From Mitsuaria chitosanitabida ATCC BAA-476 = NBRC 102408 (GTDB taxonomy: Bacteria > Pseudomonadota > Gammaproteobacteria > Burkholderiales > Burkholderiaceae_C): a stretch of 64,000 bases of DNA. Where the stretch lies: assembly GCF_001598255.1 (NCBI RefSeq), contig NZ_BCYP01000034.1, forward strand, positions 60,170 to 124,169. The letters are read 5' to 3'. The notes below the pieces were generated by a model, which made no database searches, had not been told where the DNA came from, and was given only the letters and a program-made list of their open reading frames with translations. Positions within the stretch are counted from its first letter, which is position 1. Every line of letters begins with the position of its first letter. This document shows positions 8,195 through 16,838 of this stretch, in pieces. The translations under genes and the position numbers were made by a program.

Positions 8195-9649
8195 ATGAAC
8201 CAGATCCAGAACCAGAATCCGCTGTTCGGCTCGTCCAGTCTGAACGGCGCCAGCGCCGCGGCGAATGCCGCCAGCGCCAACGCCGCCCGCAAGGACGGCG
8301 TGCCCGCCTTCGCGCAGTGGCTGAACCAGAGCAGCCAGCAGCTCAAGACGCAGCAGCTGCAGAGTCAGCAGCAGAACCAGCAACTGCAGGCACAGCAGCT
8401 CCAATCGCAGCAGCAGGCGCAGCAACTGCAGAACCAGCAGCTCCAGAACCAGCAGGCGCAGCAGCAGGCCCAGAACGCGCGCGACAACGCCCCCAAGGCG
8501 CCCGAGCCGCAGCATGAGCCCGAGAGCACCGCTGCGCAGGACGAGAACAAGCTGGCCGCGCGCAACGCCGCGGCCCGCAATGGCGCCAACAAGGCCGAGG
8601 GCACCCGTGCCCAGGCTCATTCCGCCAACGTGGACCAGGCCGAGCGCACCGACGCGACCGACGCCAAGGACACCGCCGAGGCCGCGACCGCGGCCGACGC
8701 CGAGGGCGCCGAGCACGTGCAGGCCGCCGACGGCGAAGGCAAGGACCAGAAGGTCGCCAAGGAATCGAAGGACGCGAAGGAAGCGGCCGCGACGCCTGGC
8801 GAGCAGATCCTGGCGATGCTGCGCGGCGAGGCGCCGACCGAAGCCAAGGCCAAGGGCCGCGGCGACAGCACGGAGGCCGACGCCGGCGACGCCCTGCCCG
8901 GCGGCCCGCAGGCCCACGGCAAGCATCAGCCCACCACCGGCGACGCGATGCGCGAGCGCCAGCAGCTCCAGCGCGAACTGGCCCAGGCGGCTGGCGGCGC
9001 GGGCAAGGACGCCGGGGCCAAGGACGAAGCGCTGCAGGCCGTCAGCGGCCAGGGCGCGCACGAGATCGCGCTGGGCGACGGCAAGAGCGCCGCGCCCGGT
9101 GCGCCGCACGGCTTCGACGCGATGCTGGCCGCCGCGCAGCAGCCCGGCGCCACGGGCACGACCGGATCGTCGGCCACCGGCCGCGCCGAGCCGCCCAGCG
9201 TGCCGCTGAACCAGCCGCTGCACAGCCCGGACTTCGCGCCCGAGCTGTCCGCCAGCGTGAGCCTGCTGCTCAAGGACGGCATCCACGAGGCGCGGCTGCA
9301 GCTCAACCCGACCGACATGGGCCCCGTGTCCATCAACATCCAGCTGGACGGCCAGCAGGCGCAGGTGAACTTCCATGCGCAGCAGGCCGCCACCCGCGAG
9401 GTCCTGGAACGCAGCCTGCCGGATCTCGCGGCGGCGCTGCAGGCCCAGGGCCTGACCCTGAGCGGTGGCGGGGTGTTCGCCCAACAGCAGTCCAGCGGCG
9501 GCCAGAATCAGCGCGACGGATCGGCTGACGGCTCGTCGGGGGGCAACGGCCATCGCGGCGGCCAGGGACAGGACGACGGGGGCATCGCCGCCACCGGCCG
9601 CGCCGAGCGCCGCACCCCGGCGCGCGGCCTGGTCGACCTGTACGCCTGA
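8195..9649 (+). CDS. fliK: Flagellar hook-length control protein FliK
   Basis: A 484-residue protein from the ATG at 8195 (MNQIQNQN); a TTG 18 bases upstream is less likely. Residues about 50–105 are almost pure Gln/Leu/Asn/Ala (QQLQNQQLQNQQ repeats), followed by a long Ala/Glu/Lys-rich disordered ruler. The C-terminal Flg_hook domain (about 340–430) carries LQLNPTDMGPVSINIQLDGQQAQVNF, close to the family core LxPxxLGxVxVxL. FliK measures hook length and switches export specificity. The Gln repeats come from repeated CAGCAG/CAACTGCAG units and could vary in length between strains. Confidence 0.92.
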   Translation: MNQIQNQNPLFGSSSLNGASAAANAASANAARKDGVPAFAQWLNQSSQQLKTQQLQSQQQNQQLQAQQLQSQQQAQQLQNQQLQNQQAQQQAQNARDNAPKAPEPQHEPESTAAQDENKLAARNAAARNGANKAEGTRAQAHSANVDQAERTDATDAKDTAEAATAADAEGAEHVQAADGEGKDQKVAKESKDAKEAAATPGEQILAMLRGEAPTEAKAKGRGDSTEADAGDALPGGPQAHGKHQPTTGDAMRERQQLQRELAQAAGGAGKDAGAKDEALQAVSGQGAHEIALGDGKSAAPGAPHGFDAMLAAAQQPGATGTTGSSATGRAEPPSVPLNQPLHSPDFAPELSASVSLLLKDGIHEARLQLNPTDMGPVSINIQLDGQQAQVNFHAQQAATREVLERSLPDLAAALQAQGLTLSGGGVFAQQQSSGGQNQRDGSADGSSGGNGHRGGQGQDDGGIAATGRAERRTPARGLVDLYA

Positions 9650-9898
9650 TCGCCGGTCGATCCCCGGCTTCCCCCGCGATGCCGGCGCGTCGCGCGCGGC
9701 CTCCTGCTCCCGGAGGCCGTCGCCGCTGGCGCGCCCCGGCCCGGCGCGGGCGAACCGCGACGAGTCTGACCGGATTCCACCGCCTTTTCGCGGCTTGAGC
9801 GCGCGGGCGCCGCTTCACAATGGGAGCCAAGTCGCCGGGACTTCGTGCCCGTTCGACACCGATCCATCGACAACGACCGCATCTCACAGGAGCGCCCA
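9650..9898. promoter_or_regulatory. fliK–fliL gap with a possible weak internal promoter
   Basis: 249 bases without a gene. A TTGAGC at 9795–9800 and a CACAAT at 9816–9821 (15-base spacing, shorter than ideal) could start a fliL-to-fliR transcript. There is no clear terminator, so read-through from fliK is equally possible. Confidence 0.3.
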
Positions 9899-10477
9899 AT
9901 GGCCACAGCCGCCGCTGGCAACGACGCCGCCGTCAAGGGTGGTGGCAAGAAGAAGCTGATCATCATCATCGCCATCGTCCTGGTGGTGGTGCTGGCCGGC
10001 GTCGCCGCGCTGCTGCTGATGAAGAAGAAGTCGCATGGCGACGACGAGGAAGGCGCGGCCGAGGAGAAACCCGCCGCCGCGGCCCACGCCAAGCCCGGCA
10101 CGCCGCCGACCTTCGTCCCGCTGGACCCCTTCACCGTGAACCTGGCCGACAAGGAAGTCGACCGCTTCGCGCAGATCGGCATCACGCTGGAAGTCGCGGA
10201 CCCGCACTTCGCCGACCAGCTCAAGGCCTACATGCCGGCGATCCGCAACAACGTGCTGATCGTGCTGTCGCACAAGACCTCGGCCGAGCTGCTGACCGTC
10301 GAAGGCAAGGAAAAGCTGGCGCGAGAGATCCGCCGCGAGTCCGTGCGTCCGATGGGCATCGAGCTCGACGACGAAGAGGACGAGGACGCCGACGCGCCGA
10401 AAAAGAAGAAGAAAAAGAAGCGCCCGGTCGAGAGCCCGGTGACGCAGGTGCTCTTCTCCACCTTCATCGTGCAGTGA
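9899..10477 (+). CDS. fliL: Flagellar basal body-associated protein FliL
   Basis: A 192-residue single-pass inner-membrane protein: a Lys-rich cytoplasmic start, a membrane span near residues 19–41, then a periplasmic FliL domain ending in the typical QVLFSTFIVQ. FliL surrounds the stator and supports torque. The ATG at 9899 is preceded by CAGGAG (9887–9892), so it is preferred over an upstream GTG at 9845. Unusually, an acidic then very basic insert (DDEEDEDAD followed by seven lysines) lies just before the final strand. Confidence 0.93.
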   Translation: MATAAAGNDAAVKGGGKKKLIIIIAIVLVVVLAGVAALLLMKKKSHGDDEEGAAEEKPAAAAHAKPGTPPTFVPLDPFTVNLADKEVDRFAQIGITLEVADPHFADQLKAYMPAIRNNVLIVLSHKTSAELLTVEGKEKLAREIRRESVRPMGIELDDEEDEDADAPKKKKKKKRPVESPVTQVLFSTFIVQ

Positions 10478-10502
10478 CCACGGACCCCGAAGGGACCAGG
10501 CG

Positions 10503-11504
10503 ATGAATCAGCAAATCCTGTCGCAAGACGAAGTCGATGCCCTGCTCCAGGGCATCACCGGCGAGAGTCAGAAGCTCGAGGCCGAGGAGGTCCAGACCGG
10601 TGGCATCCGCGAGTACAACCTCGCCAGCCAGGAACGGATCGTCCGTGGGCGCATGCCCACGATGGAGATCATCAACGAGCGGTTCGCGCGCAACATCCGC
10701 ATCGGCCTGTTCAACTTCATCCGCAAGAGCCCGGAAGTCGCCATCGGCGGCATCAAGGTGCAGAAGTACAGCGCCTTCCTGCGGGAGATCGTGGTCCCGA
10801 CCAACTTCAACATCGTGTCGGTGAAGCCGCTGCGCGGCTCGGGCCTGATCGTGTGCGACCCGACGCTGGTGTTCGCGGTCATCGACTCGCTGTTCGGCGG
10901 GATCGGCAAGTTCCACACCCGCATCGAGGGCCGCGATTTCTCGGCCACCGAGCAGCGCGTGATCCTGCGCCTGGTCGAGGTCATCATCCAGGAGTACTCC
11001 AAGGCCTGGAAGGGCATCTACCCGCTGGAGCTGGAGTACCAGCGCTCGGAGATGCAGCCGCAGTTCGCCAACATCGCCACGCCCAGCGAGATCGTCGTGT
11101 CCACCTCGTTCACGCTGGAGATCGGCGAGACCAGCGGCACGGTGTACTTCTGCGTCCCCTATTCGACGCTGGAGCCGATTCGCGACGTGCTGTACAGCAC
11201 CACGCAGGGCGACTCCGCGGAGCCCGATCGCCGCTGGGTCAACCTGCTCAAGCACCAGATCCAGTCGGCCGAGGTCGAGCTGGTGGCCGAGCTGGCCAAC
11301 GCCCCCGCGACCGTCGAGCAGCTGCTGGCCTTCAAGCCGGGCGACTTCATCGAGCTGGACCTGGCGCAGATCATCCAGGCCAAGGTGGATGGGGTGCCGG
11401 TGTTCGATTGCCATTACGGCACCTCGAACGGCAAGTATTCGATCAAGATTGAGAAGATGCTGACCGGCCCGGACGCCGGCTGGCTGGGAGCCCGGAATGG
11501 CTGA
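10503..11504 (+). CDS. fliM: Flagellar motor switch protein FliM
   Basis: A 333-residue protein. The N-terminal CheY-P binding peptide (ILSQDEVDALLQGI) is intact, followed by the CheC-like middle domain and a C-terminal SpoA domain that pairs with FliN. FliM forms the C ring wall and receives the chemotaxis signal from CheY-P. Its last eight bases overlap the start of fliN. Confidence 0.97.
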   Translation: MNQQILSQDEVDALLQGITGESQKLEAEEVQTGGIREYNLASQERIVRGRMPTMEIINERFARNIRIGLFNFIRKSPEVAIGGIKVQKYSAFLREIVVPTNFNIVSVKPLRGSGLIVCDPTLVFAVIDSLFGGIGKFHTRIEGRDFSATEQRVILRLVEVIIQEYSKAWKGIYPLELEYQRSEMQPQFANIATPSEIVVSTSFTLEIGETSGTVYFCVPYSTLEPIRDVLYSTTQGDSAEPDRRWVNLLKHQIQSAEVELVAELANAPATVEQLLAFKPGDFIELDLAQIIQAKVDGVPVFDCHYGTSNGKYSIKIEKMLTGPDAGWLGARNG

Positions 11505-11940
11505 CAACACCCCGATGGACGAACAGGACGCGATGGCCGCCGAATGGGCGGCGGCGCTGGCCGAGGCCGGTGGCGGCGGGGGCGGCGAAGTCGCCGCCGA
11601 AGTGCAGCCGGCGGCCGAGCAGGTCGCGCCCGCGTCCTTCACCAATTTCTCGCCGACGCCGGGCAACCTGCCGGGCAGCGACATCAACATGATCCTGGAC
11701 ATCCCCGTCCAGCTCACGGTTGAACTGGGTCGCACGCGGATCCCGATCAAGAACATCCTGCAGCTGGCGCAGGGCTCGGTGGTCGAGCTCGACGCGCTGG
11801 CCGGCGAGCCGATGGACGTGCTGGTCAACGGCTACCTGATCGCCCAGGGCGAGGTGGTGGTCGTGAACGACAAGTTCGGTATCCGCCTCACGGACATCGT
11901 GACCCCCTCCGAACGGATGCGCCGCCTCAGCAAGGCCTGA
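11497..11940 (+). CDS. fliN: Flagellar motor switch protein FliN
   Basis: A 147-residue protein. A Gly/Ala/Glu-rich N-terminal extension (to about residue 55) precedes the SpoA domain with typical FliN sequences (ILDIPVQLTVELGRTR, then LAGEPMDVLVNGYLIAQGEV). FliN completes the C ring and binds FliH during export. The reading frame overlaps fliM by eight bases, indicating coupled translation. Confidence 0.96.
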   Translation: MADNTPMDEQDAMAAEWAAALAEAGGGGGGEVAAEVQPAAEQVAPASFTNFSPTPGNLPGSDINMILDIPVQLTVELGRTRIPIKNILQLAQGSVVELDALAGEPMDVLVNGYLIAQGEVVVVNDKFGIRLTDIVTPSERMRRLSKA

Positions 11941-12074
11941 CCCCGAAGGACGCCAGACCGACTTCGCACACGGCACGCTGGCGTCGTTGCCGCGCTCGCC
12001 GGACAGGGAGTCCGGCCGCGCCTGGCGCCTGGCCCGCGCTCCGTCTGCTCGCGTTCAGGCGCCCCTCGCGCCGG

Positions 12075-12089
12075 TCATAATCGCCGCCC
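12075..12089 (+). promoter_or_regulatory. Possible -10 box immediately before fliO
   Basis: CATAAT at 12075–12080 lies only nine bases before the fliO ATG in a 149-base gap after fliN. If used, the fliO transcript would be nearly leaderless. The -35 is weak (GTTCAG region near 12053). Confidence 0.3.
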
Positions 12090-12467
12090 ATGAACTCCGG
12101 CATGAACAACAGCCTCGTTCCCCTGCTCTGGTTCCTGGCCATCCTGGCCTTGATCCCGATCGTGCTGTGGCTGCTCAAGCGCACGCCGCTGGGCGGCGGC
12201 GCGCTGGGCGGGCAACTGCGCACCGTCGCGCAGCTGGTGATCTCGCCCAGCCAGCGCATCGTGATCGTCGAGGTGGGCCAGGACGCGGACCGGCAGTGGC
12301 TGGTGCTGGGCATCACCGGCCAGCAGATCCGCACGCTGCACGTGATGCCGCCGCAGGCCGATGCCGGCGCGGCGTTGCAGGCCGCGCAGCCTTCGTTCTC
12401 GGCGCTGCTCAAGCGCAGCCTCGGCGGCAGGCACGCCGATGGCCCCGGCAACGGTTCCGCGGCCTGA
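12090..12467 (+). CDS. fliO: Flagellar biosynthesis protein FliO
   Basis: A 125-residue protein with one membrane span near residues 9–28 and a short cytoplasmic FliO domain ([22 protein letters not shown]). FliO helps assemble the FliP ring of the export gate and is usually the least conserved gate component. It stands between fliN and fliP, as expected. Confidence 0.9.
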   Translation: MNSGMNNSLVPLLWFLAILALIPIVLWLLKRTPLGGGALGGQLRTVAQLVISPSQRIVIVEVGQDADRQWLVLGITGQQIRTLHVMPPQADAGAALQAAQPSFSALLKRSLGGRHADGPGNGSAA

Positions 12468-12480
12468 CCGGGAGCGGCGC

Positions 12481-13323
12481 ATGCTGGCATCGACCCCGAC
12501 ATCCCTCCCCGGCGATCCGATCGCCGGACCCCTCACCGACGCGACCCCGCGCGCGACGCGCCGCTGGCCGCGCCGCGCCGCGGGCCTGCTCGCCGCCGTG
12601 GCCCTGGGCGGCCTGGGCGCCGCGGCCTGGGCGCAGCAGAGCGGCAATGGCGCCAACGTCCCCCTGATCATCAGCCAGGGCGCGGGCGGCAACAGCTACT
12701 CGGTCCCCATCCAGACGCTGCTGTTCTTCACGGCGCTGGGCTTCCTGCCCGCGGTGCTGCTGATGATGACGGGCTTCACCCGCATCGTGATCGTGCTGTC
12801 GCTGCTGCGCCAGGCGCTGGGCACGCAGGCGGCCCCGCCCAACCAGGTCATCGTGGGCCTGTCTCTGTTCCTGACCTTCTTCGTCATGAGCCCGACCCTG
12901 GACCGGGTCTACACCGAGGCCTGGCAGCCCTATCAGGCGGGCCAGATCGGCTTCGAGGGCGCGCTGGAGAAGGCGCAGGTGCCGATGCGCGCCTTCATGC
13001 TCAAGCAGACGCGCCAATCCGACGTCGCGCTCTTCGCCAGGCTGGCCAAGCTCGAGCCCAATGTCGCGCCGGAGAACGTCCCCTTCCGCGTGCTGGTCCC
13101 GGCCTTCGTGACCAGCGAGCTCAAGTCGGCGTTCCAGATCGCCTTCCTGATCTTCATCCCCTTCCTGGTGATCGACATGATCGTCTCCAGCGTGCTGATG
13201 AGCCTGGGCATGATGATGCTGTCTCCGGTGCTGGTGTCGCTCCCGTTCAAGCTGATGCTGTTCGTGCTGGCGGACGGCTGGAACCTGCTGCTGGGGTCGC
13301 TGGCGGCCTCGTTCGCGCAGTAG
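12481..13323 (+). CDS. fliP: Flagellar export gate protein FliP
   Basis: A 280-residue protein with an N-terminal region containing [18 protein letters not shown]…AWAQQ, consistent with the cleaved signal peptide known for FliP, then the conserved membrane core ([46 protein letters not shown]). It forms the core of the type III export channel with FliQ and FliR. The ATG at 12481 has GGGAG about nine bases upstream; an in-frame ATG at 12439 inside fliO is an alternative. Confidence 0.94.
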   Translation: MLASTPTSLPGDPIAGPLTDATPRATRRWPRRAAGLLAAVALGGLGAAAWAQQSGNGANVPLIISQGAGGNSYSVPIQTLLFFTALGFLPAVLLMMTGFTRIVIVLSLLRQALGTQAAPPNQVIVGLSLFLTFFVMSPTLDRVYTEAWQPYQAGQIGFEGALEKAQVPMRAFMLKQTRQSDVALFARLAKLEPNVAPENVPFRVLVPAFVTSELKSAFQIAFLIFIPFLVIDMIVSSVLMSLGMMMLSPVLVSLPFKLMLFVLADGWNLLLGSLAASFAQ

Positions 13324-13357
13324 CGCCGCGGCGCCGGGCGACAGAAAGGACAAGACG

Positions 13358-13627
13358 ATGGATGCTCAACAGGTCTTCACGATCGGCCAGCAGGGCCTGT
13401 ACGTGCTGCTGCTGGTGGCGGCCCCCCTGCTGCTGACCGTGCTGGCGGTCGGCGTGCTGGTCTCGGTGTTCCAGGCGGCGACGCAGATCAACGAATCGAC
13501 GCTGTCCTTCGTGCCCAAGATCGTCGCGGCGGTGCTGGTGCTGGCGGTGGCCGGCCCCTGGATGATCTCCACGCTGGTCGAGTACATCCAGCGCACCCTG
13601 CAGAGCATTCCGCAGGCACTGGGATGA
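13358..13627 (+). CDS. fliQ: Flagellar export gate protein FliQ
   Basis: An 89-residue protein, the standard FliQ size, with two membrane helices (about 17–40 and 53–75) and the typical internal sequence VFQAATQINESTLSFVPKI. It joins FliP and FliR in the export gate. It starts 34 bases after fliP. Confidence 0.96.
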   Translation: MDAQQVFTIGQQGLYVLLLVAAPLLLTVLAVGVLVSVFQAATQINESTLSFVPKIVAAVLVLAVAGPWMISTLVEYIQRTLQSIPQALG

Positions 13628-13673
13628 GGCCCGGCCGCCGCGCCGACGCCCGTTCCCGCCCGATCTCCGCCCG

Positions 13674-14438
13674 ATGCTGACCTTCAACGAGGCGCAACTG
13701 CTGGCCTGGATCAGTCCGATCCTGTGGCCCTTCCTGCGCACGCTGGCGCTGTTCTCGGGCATGCCGGTCTTCAGTCAGCGCAACGTGCCGGCGCGGGTGC
13801 GGATCGGTCTGGCGCTGTTCATCGCGGTGGCCGCGCAGCCCTCCTTGCCGGCGATGCCGGCCGTCCCGCTGGACTCGGCCCCGCAGATCCTGACGGCGGT
13901 CGCGCAGCAGCTGCTGATCGGCCTGTCCATGGGCTTCGCGGTGCGGCTGGTGTTCGCGTCGCTCGAGTTCGCGGGCGAGCTGATCGGCCTGCAGATGGGC
14001 TTGAACTTCGCCGGCTTCTTCGACCCGTCGACGGGCGCGCAGGGCACCTCGTCGTCGCGCTTCCTCGGCACGATGGTGGCCTTCCTGTTCGTGGCGATCA
14101 ACGGCCACCTGATGCTGATCAACTCGCTGGTGGCGAGCTTCCAGGCCTTCCCCGTCGGCGACGAGCCCTTCCGGTTCCTGCGCGTGGCGCAGCCGCAGGT
14201 GTGGGGCGCTGAGGTGTTCCGCATGGGCCTGTGGATCGCGCTGCCGCTGATCACGATGCTGATGTTCGTGAACCTGGTGCTGGGCATCATCTCGCGCGTG
14301 GCGCCGCAGCTGAACGTGTTCTCGGTCGGCTTCCCGCTGACGGTGAGCATCGGCCTGGTGGGCTTGGTCGCGACCCTGCCGCTCATGCATCAGCCCTTCG
14401 AGATCGCGCTGGAGCGATTGCTGTCGGCGTTCAATTAG
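13674..14438 (+). CDS. fliR: Flagellar export gate protein FliR
   Basis: A 254-residue polytopic membrane protein with conserved FliR segments (AGELIGLQMGLNFAGFFDPSTG; VNLVLGIISRVAPQLNVFSVGFP). It completes the FliPQR gate. It is the last gene of the fli operon and is followed by a clear terminator. Confidence 0.95.
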   Translation: MLTFNEAQLLAWISPILWPFLRTLALFSGMPVFSQRNVPARVRIGLALFIAVAAQPSLPAMPAVPLDSAPQILTAVAQQLLIGLSMGFAVRLVFASLEFAGELIGLQMGLNFAGFFDPSTGAQGTSSSRFLGTMVAFLFVAINGHLMLINSLVASFQAFPVGDEPFRFLRVAQPQVWGAEVFRMGLWIALPLITMLMFVNLVLGIISRVAPQLNVFSVGFPLTVSIGLVGLVATLPLMHQPFEIALERLLSAFN

Positions 14439-14456
14439 CGCCCCTTCAGCCCCTCG

Positions 14457-14490
14457 ACGCCCCCACCTCCGGGGGCGTTCTTGTTTGCAT
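14457..14490 (+). terminator. Terminator ending the fliF–fliR operon
   Basis: A perfect 8-bp GC stem (14457–14464 with 14471–14478), six-base loop, then a T-rich tail. It starts 19 bases after the fliR stop. Confidence 0.85.
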
Positions 14491-14610
14491 TTTTCTCCCC
14501 CGTTTTCTGCGTATTCGAGTCATGACGACCGGGAGCCCCGTTCTGAGAATGAGCGCCTTCTCAGACCACGGATGCGGGATGCATCCGAGCAAGCAAGGAA
14601 AGGAAGACAC

Positions 14611-15090
14611 ATGCTTCGAATGACGACACCCGAGCCTCACACGATGGTGAACAGCAAGGTGCCCGCCGGCTGCTGGATTGACCAGAGCGACTGGTCCAGA
14701 TGGCCGCTCCGGGACTACGCCTGCAGCCCCAACGACTGGCCCTACAACCTCGAGGCGCCCCAAGGCACACGGGAGTTCGCCGGCATCGTCGGCTGGTTTC
14801 TCGACAAGCACCCTCGCCTGTACGAGGCCGACGTCGGCGACTACCTGAAGCTGGTGAACGAATGCGCTCCCGGCAAGACGGTCACGGCCAGTGTGGACTG
14901 TGATCCGGAAACTGGCCGCTACCAACTGCGGTTCACCATCTACGGCTGCAAGCAGCGGAGCAGGCTGGAGTCGAGGGAACTGGCCTTGATCTGGGCCCGC
15001 GAGGATCAGTTGCCGGAGCTGAAGGCCCTTCATGACCATGTGTGGGTGATCGACGATCATCGCGACTTTCCCGGACTGGCAAGGCGGTGA
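14611..15090 (+). CDS. Unrecognised protein, partner of the HEPN gene
   Basis: A 159-residue soluble protein without signal peptide or membrane span, rich in Trp, Asp and Cys in its first third (CWIDQSDWSRW, NDWPYNLEAP). It has a likely beta-strand pair near residues 95–120 (VTASVDCDPETGRYQLRFTIYG) and a charged C-terminus. No family is recognised. The ATG at 14611 is chosen because GGAAAGGAAG lies just upstream; a second ATG at 14620 is possible. The stop is four bases before the next ATG, so the two genes look translationally coupled. Confidence 0.7.
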   Translation: MLRMTTPEPHTMVNSKVPAGCWIDQSDWSRWPLRDYACSPNDWPYNLEAPQGTREFAGIVGWFLDKHPRLYEADVGDYLKLVNECAPGKTVTASVDCDPETGRYQLRFTIYGCKQRSRLESRELALIWAREDQLPELKALHDHVWVIDDHRDFPGLARR

Positions 15091-15094
15091 TCAC

Positions 15095-15475
15095 ATGGCC
15101 AAGTTCAACCCCAACAGCTTCGTCGATCTGGCGGAAGAACTGAGCGGACATCAAGATCAGGCCAGACTGCGCACCTCGATCTCGCGCGCCTACTACGGTG
15201 TCTTTCTCTTCGCTCGCTCGATCGCCTCCGTCCACTCCAGACAAAGCGATGCGCATGGCCTCACCCGGAAGTACTTCGAGGGCATTGGCGCGACCCCCAT
15301 CGCCAACGCCCTCAGGGAAATGCGGGCCTTGCGCAACAAGGCGGACTACAGCGTGGAACGCTCGTTCTCCAAGGAGGTCGTCGCGGCCAACATGGAGCTT
15401 GCCAAACGAACCCGGCAGGAAATGCGCCGGCTTCGAGGCCCTCGCCTGAAGCTGTACAGCGCGAACAGCCGGTGA
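15095..15475 (+). CDS. HEPN-domain protein (UPF0332/COG1895-like)
   Basis: A 126-residue helical protein. The helix ISRAYYGVFLFAR and the downstream RNKADYSV match HEPN proteins of the UPF0332 type, where an R..ADY motif stands near the place of the RNase R-x4-6-H motif. HEPN proteins are usually RNA-cleaving toxins or nucleotide-binding partners of nucleotidyltransferases. Here the coupled partner is not a visible nucleotidyltransferase. A classical R-x4-6-H is absent from this motif, so RNase activity is uncertain. Confidence 0.75.
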   Translation: MAKFNPNSFVDLAEELSGHQDQARLRTSISRAYYGVFLFARSIASVHSRQSDAHGLTRKYFEGIGATPIANALREMRALRNKADYSVERSFSKEVVAANMELAKRTRQEMRRLRGPRLKLYSANSR

Positions 15476-15479
15476 TTCA

Positions 15480-15513
15480 CCACCGCCCAATGCGTCGCGG
15501 CATTGGACGGTGG
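15480..15513. terminator. Intergenic hairpin between convergent HEPN cassette and ABC operon
   Basis: A 14-bp stem with one mismatch (15480–15493 with 15500–15513) fills most of the 44 bases between the two convergent stops. No T-run follows on either strand, so termination is only suggested. Confidence 0.4.
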
Positions 15514-15519
15514 CTCTCC

Positions 15520-16836
15520 TCAAAGTTCTCGCAGCGCCGTCGTGACGGGCACGCTCGCCGCCCGCACCGCCGGAAACAGCCCGCCGATGAAGCCGATGGC
15601 CAGGGCCCACTTGAGCCCCTCCCACAGCAGCTGTCCCGACACCCGCAACTCGAAGCTCAGCTTGCCCACGGAACCGGCGGCCATCGTCGACGCCGCGTGC
15701 CCGTTGAACAGCAGGTAGGCGATCGCGCCGCCGATGATCCCGCCCAGCGCGGCCAGCAGCATGGTCTCCAGCATCACCGCGACCACCACCGGCAGGCCCG
15801 GGAAGCCGATCGCGCGCAGCGTCGCGATCTCGCGGGCCCGCGTCGCGACCGCGGCGAACATGGTGTTCAGCGCCCCGAACACCGCGCCGATCGCCATGAT
15901 CGTCCCCACCACGATGCCGATCACCCGCAGGATCTTGGTCATCTGCTCCGACTGCTTGGCAAAGAAGGCCAGCGTCGTCGTCGCGTCGACCTTGAGCTGC
16001 GGATTCGCCTCCAGCGCGGCCTTGAAGCCCTTGAACGCGTTCGCGTCCGTCAGCTTCACCGTCACCGAGTTGCGGCTCGCGCCACGGCGGTAGGTCTCGG
16101 CGACCACGGGCGCGTCGGCCCAGACCTCCGATTCCATCGAGTCGCCCGAGGCGAAGATCCCGGTCACCGTCCACATCTGGCTGCCCAGTCGGATCTGCTT
16201 GCCCGGCACCAGGCCCTCGAACTGACGCGCCGCGCCCTGCCCCACGATCAGCTCCTTGAGCCCGGGCTGGAACTTGCGCCCCGCGACGATCTTCACCTGC
16301 GGCCGCACCGCGAAGGCCTCGTCGCCCACGCCGCGCACCTGCACGCTGCCTTCCTCGTCCGTCGTCGTCCCCTTCACCGGCAGGTTGGCCGCGACCACCG
16401 TCTCGGCCGAGACCAGCGGCTCGCCCTTGGCGGACTTCGCGACACCCGGCGCCTGCGCGATCTGCGTGATGTCGTCACGCGACATCACCGACGCGACCTC
16501 CGCCGCCGACGCGCCGCGCAGCACGATGGCCGTGTCCTCGCTGCCGGACTTGCGCAGCGTCTCCGCGTAGCCCTCGGCCATCGCCAGCAGCGCCACCAGC
16601 ACGCCGACCACGCCGGCGATGCCCACGACGATCACCGCCGACGAGCCCAGCCGCTGCGGCAGCGTGCTCACGCCGACGCTGGTCACCGAGCGCGCCTGCG
16701 CCCCGCGCCGCGTCAGCAGCATCCACAGCGCCAGCAGCACCGCCAGGCCCAGCGCGCCGGCCCACGGCAGCATCACCCAGGCCACCAGCACGACCACCAG
16801 CAGCACCAGCAATCCCAGTCGTTTCAGGAACTTCAT
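15520..16836 (-). CDS. ABC transporter permease, FtsX/MacB type (second permease)
   Basis: A 438-residue membrane protein with an N-terminal span pair (about 7–42), a large periplasmic MacB_PCD-like domain, and three C-terminal FtsX helices (FTKILRVIGIVVGTIMAIGAVFGALNT-like region and onward). It is the last of four genes of a MacAB-like efflux or lipoprotein-release system. It starts two bases after the stop of the first permease. In this system the permease is split into two different polypeptides rather than one homodimer subunit. Confidence 0.88.
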   Translation of the reverse strand: MKFLKRLGLLVLLVVVLVAWVMLPWAGALGLAVLLALWMLLTRRGAQARSVTSVGVSTLPQRLGSSAVIVVGIAGVVGVLVALLAMAEGYAETLRKSGSEDTAIVLRGASAAEVASVMSRDDITQIAQAPGVAKSAKGEPLVSAETVVAANLPVKGTTTDEEGSVQVRGVGDEAFAVRPQVKIVAGRKFQPGLKELIVGQGAARQFEGLVPGKQIRLGSQMWTVTGIFASGDSMESEVWADAPVVAETYRRGASRNSVTVKLTDANAFKGFKAALEANPQLKVDATTTLAFFAKQSEQMTKILRVIGIVVGTIMAIGAVFGALNTMFAAVATRAREIATLRAIGFPGLPVVVAVMLETMLLAALGGIIGGAIAYLLFNGHAASTMAAGSVGKLSFELRVSGQLLWEGLKWALAIGFIGGLFPAVRAASVPVTTALREL

Positions 16837-16838
16837 GT

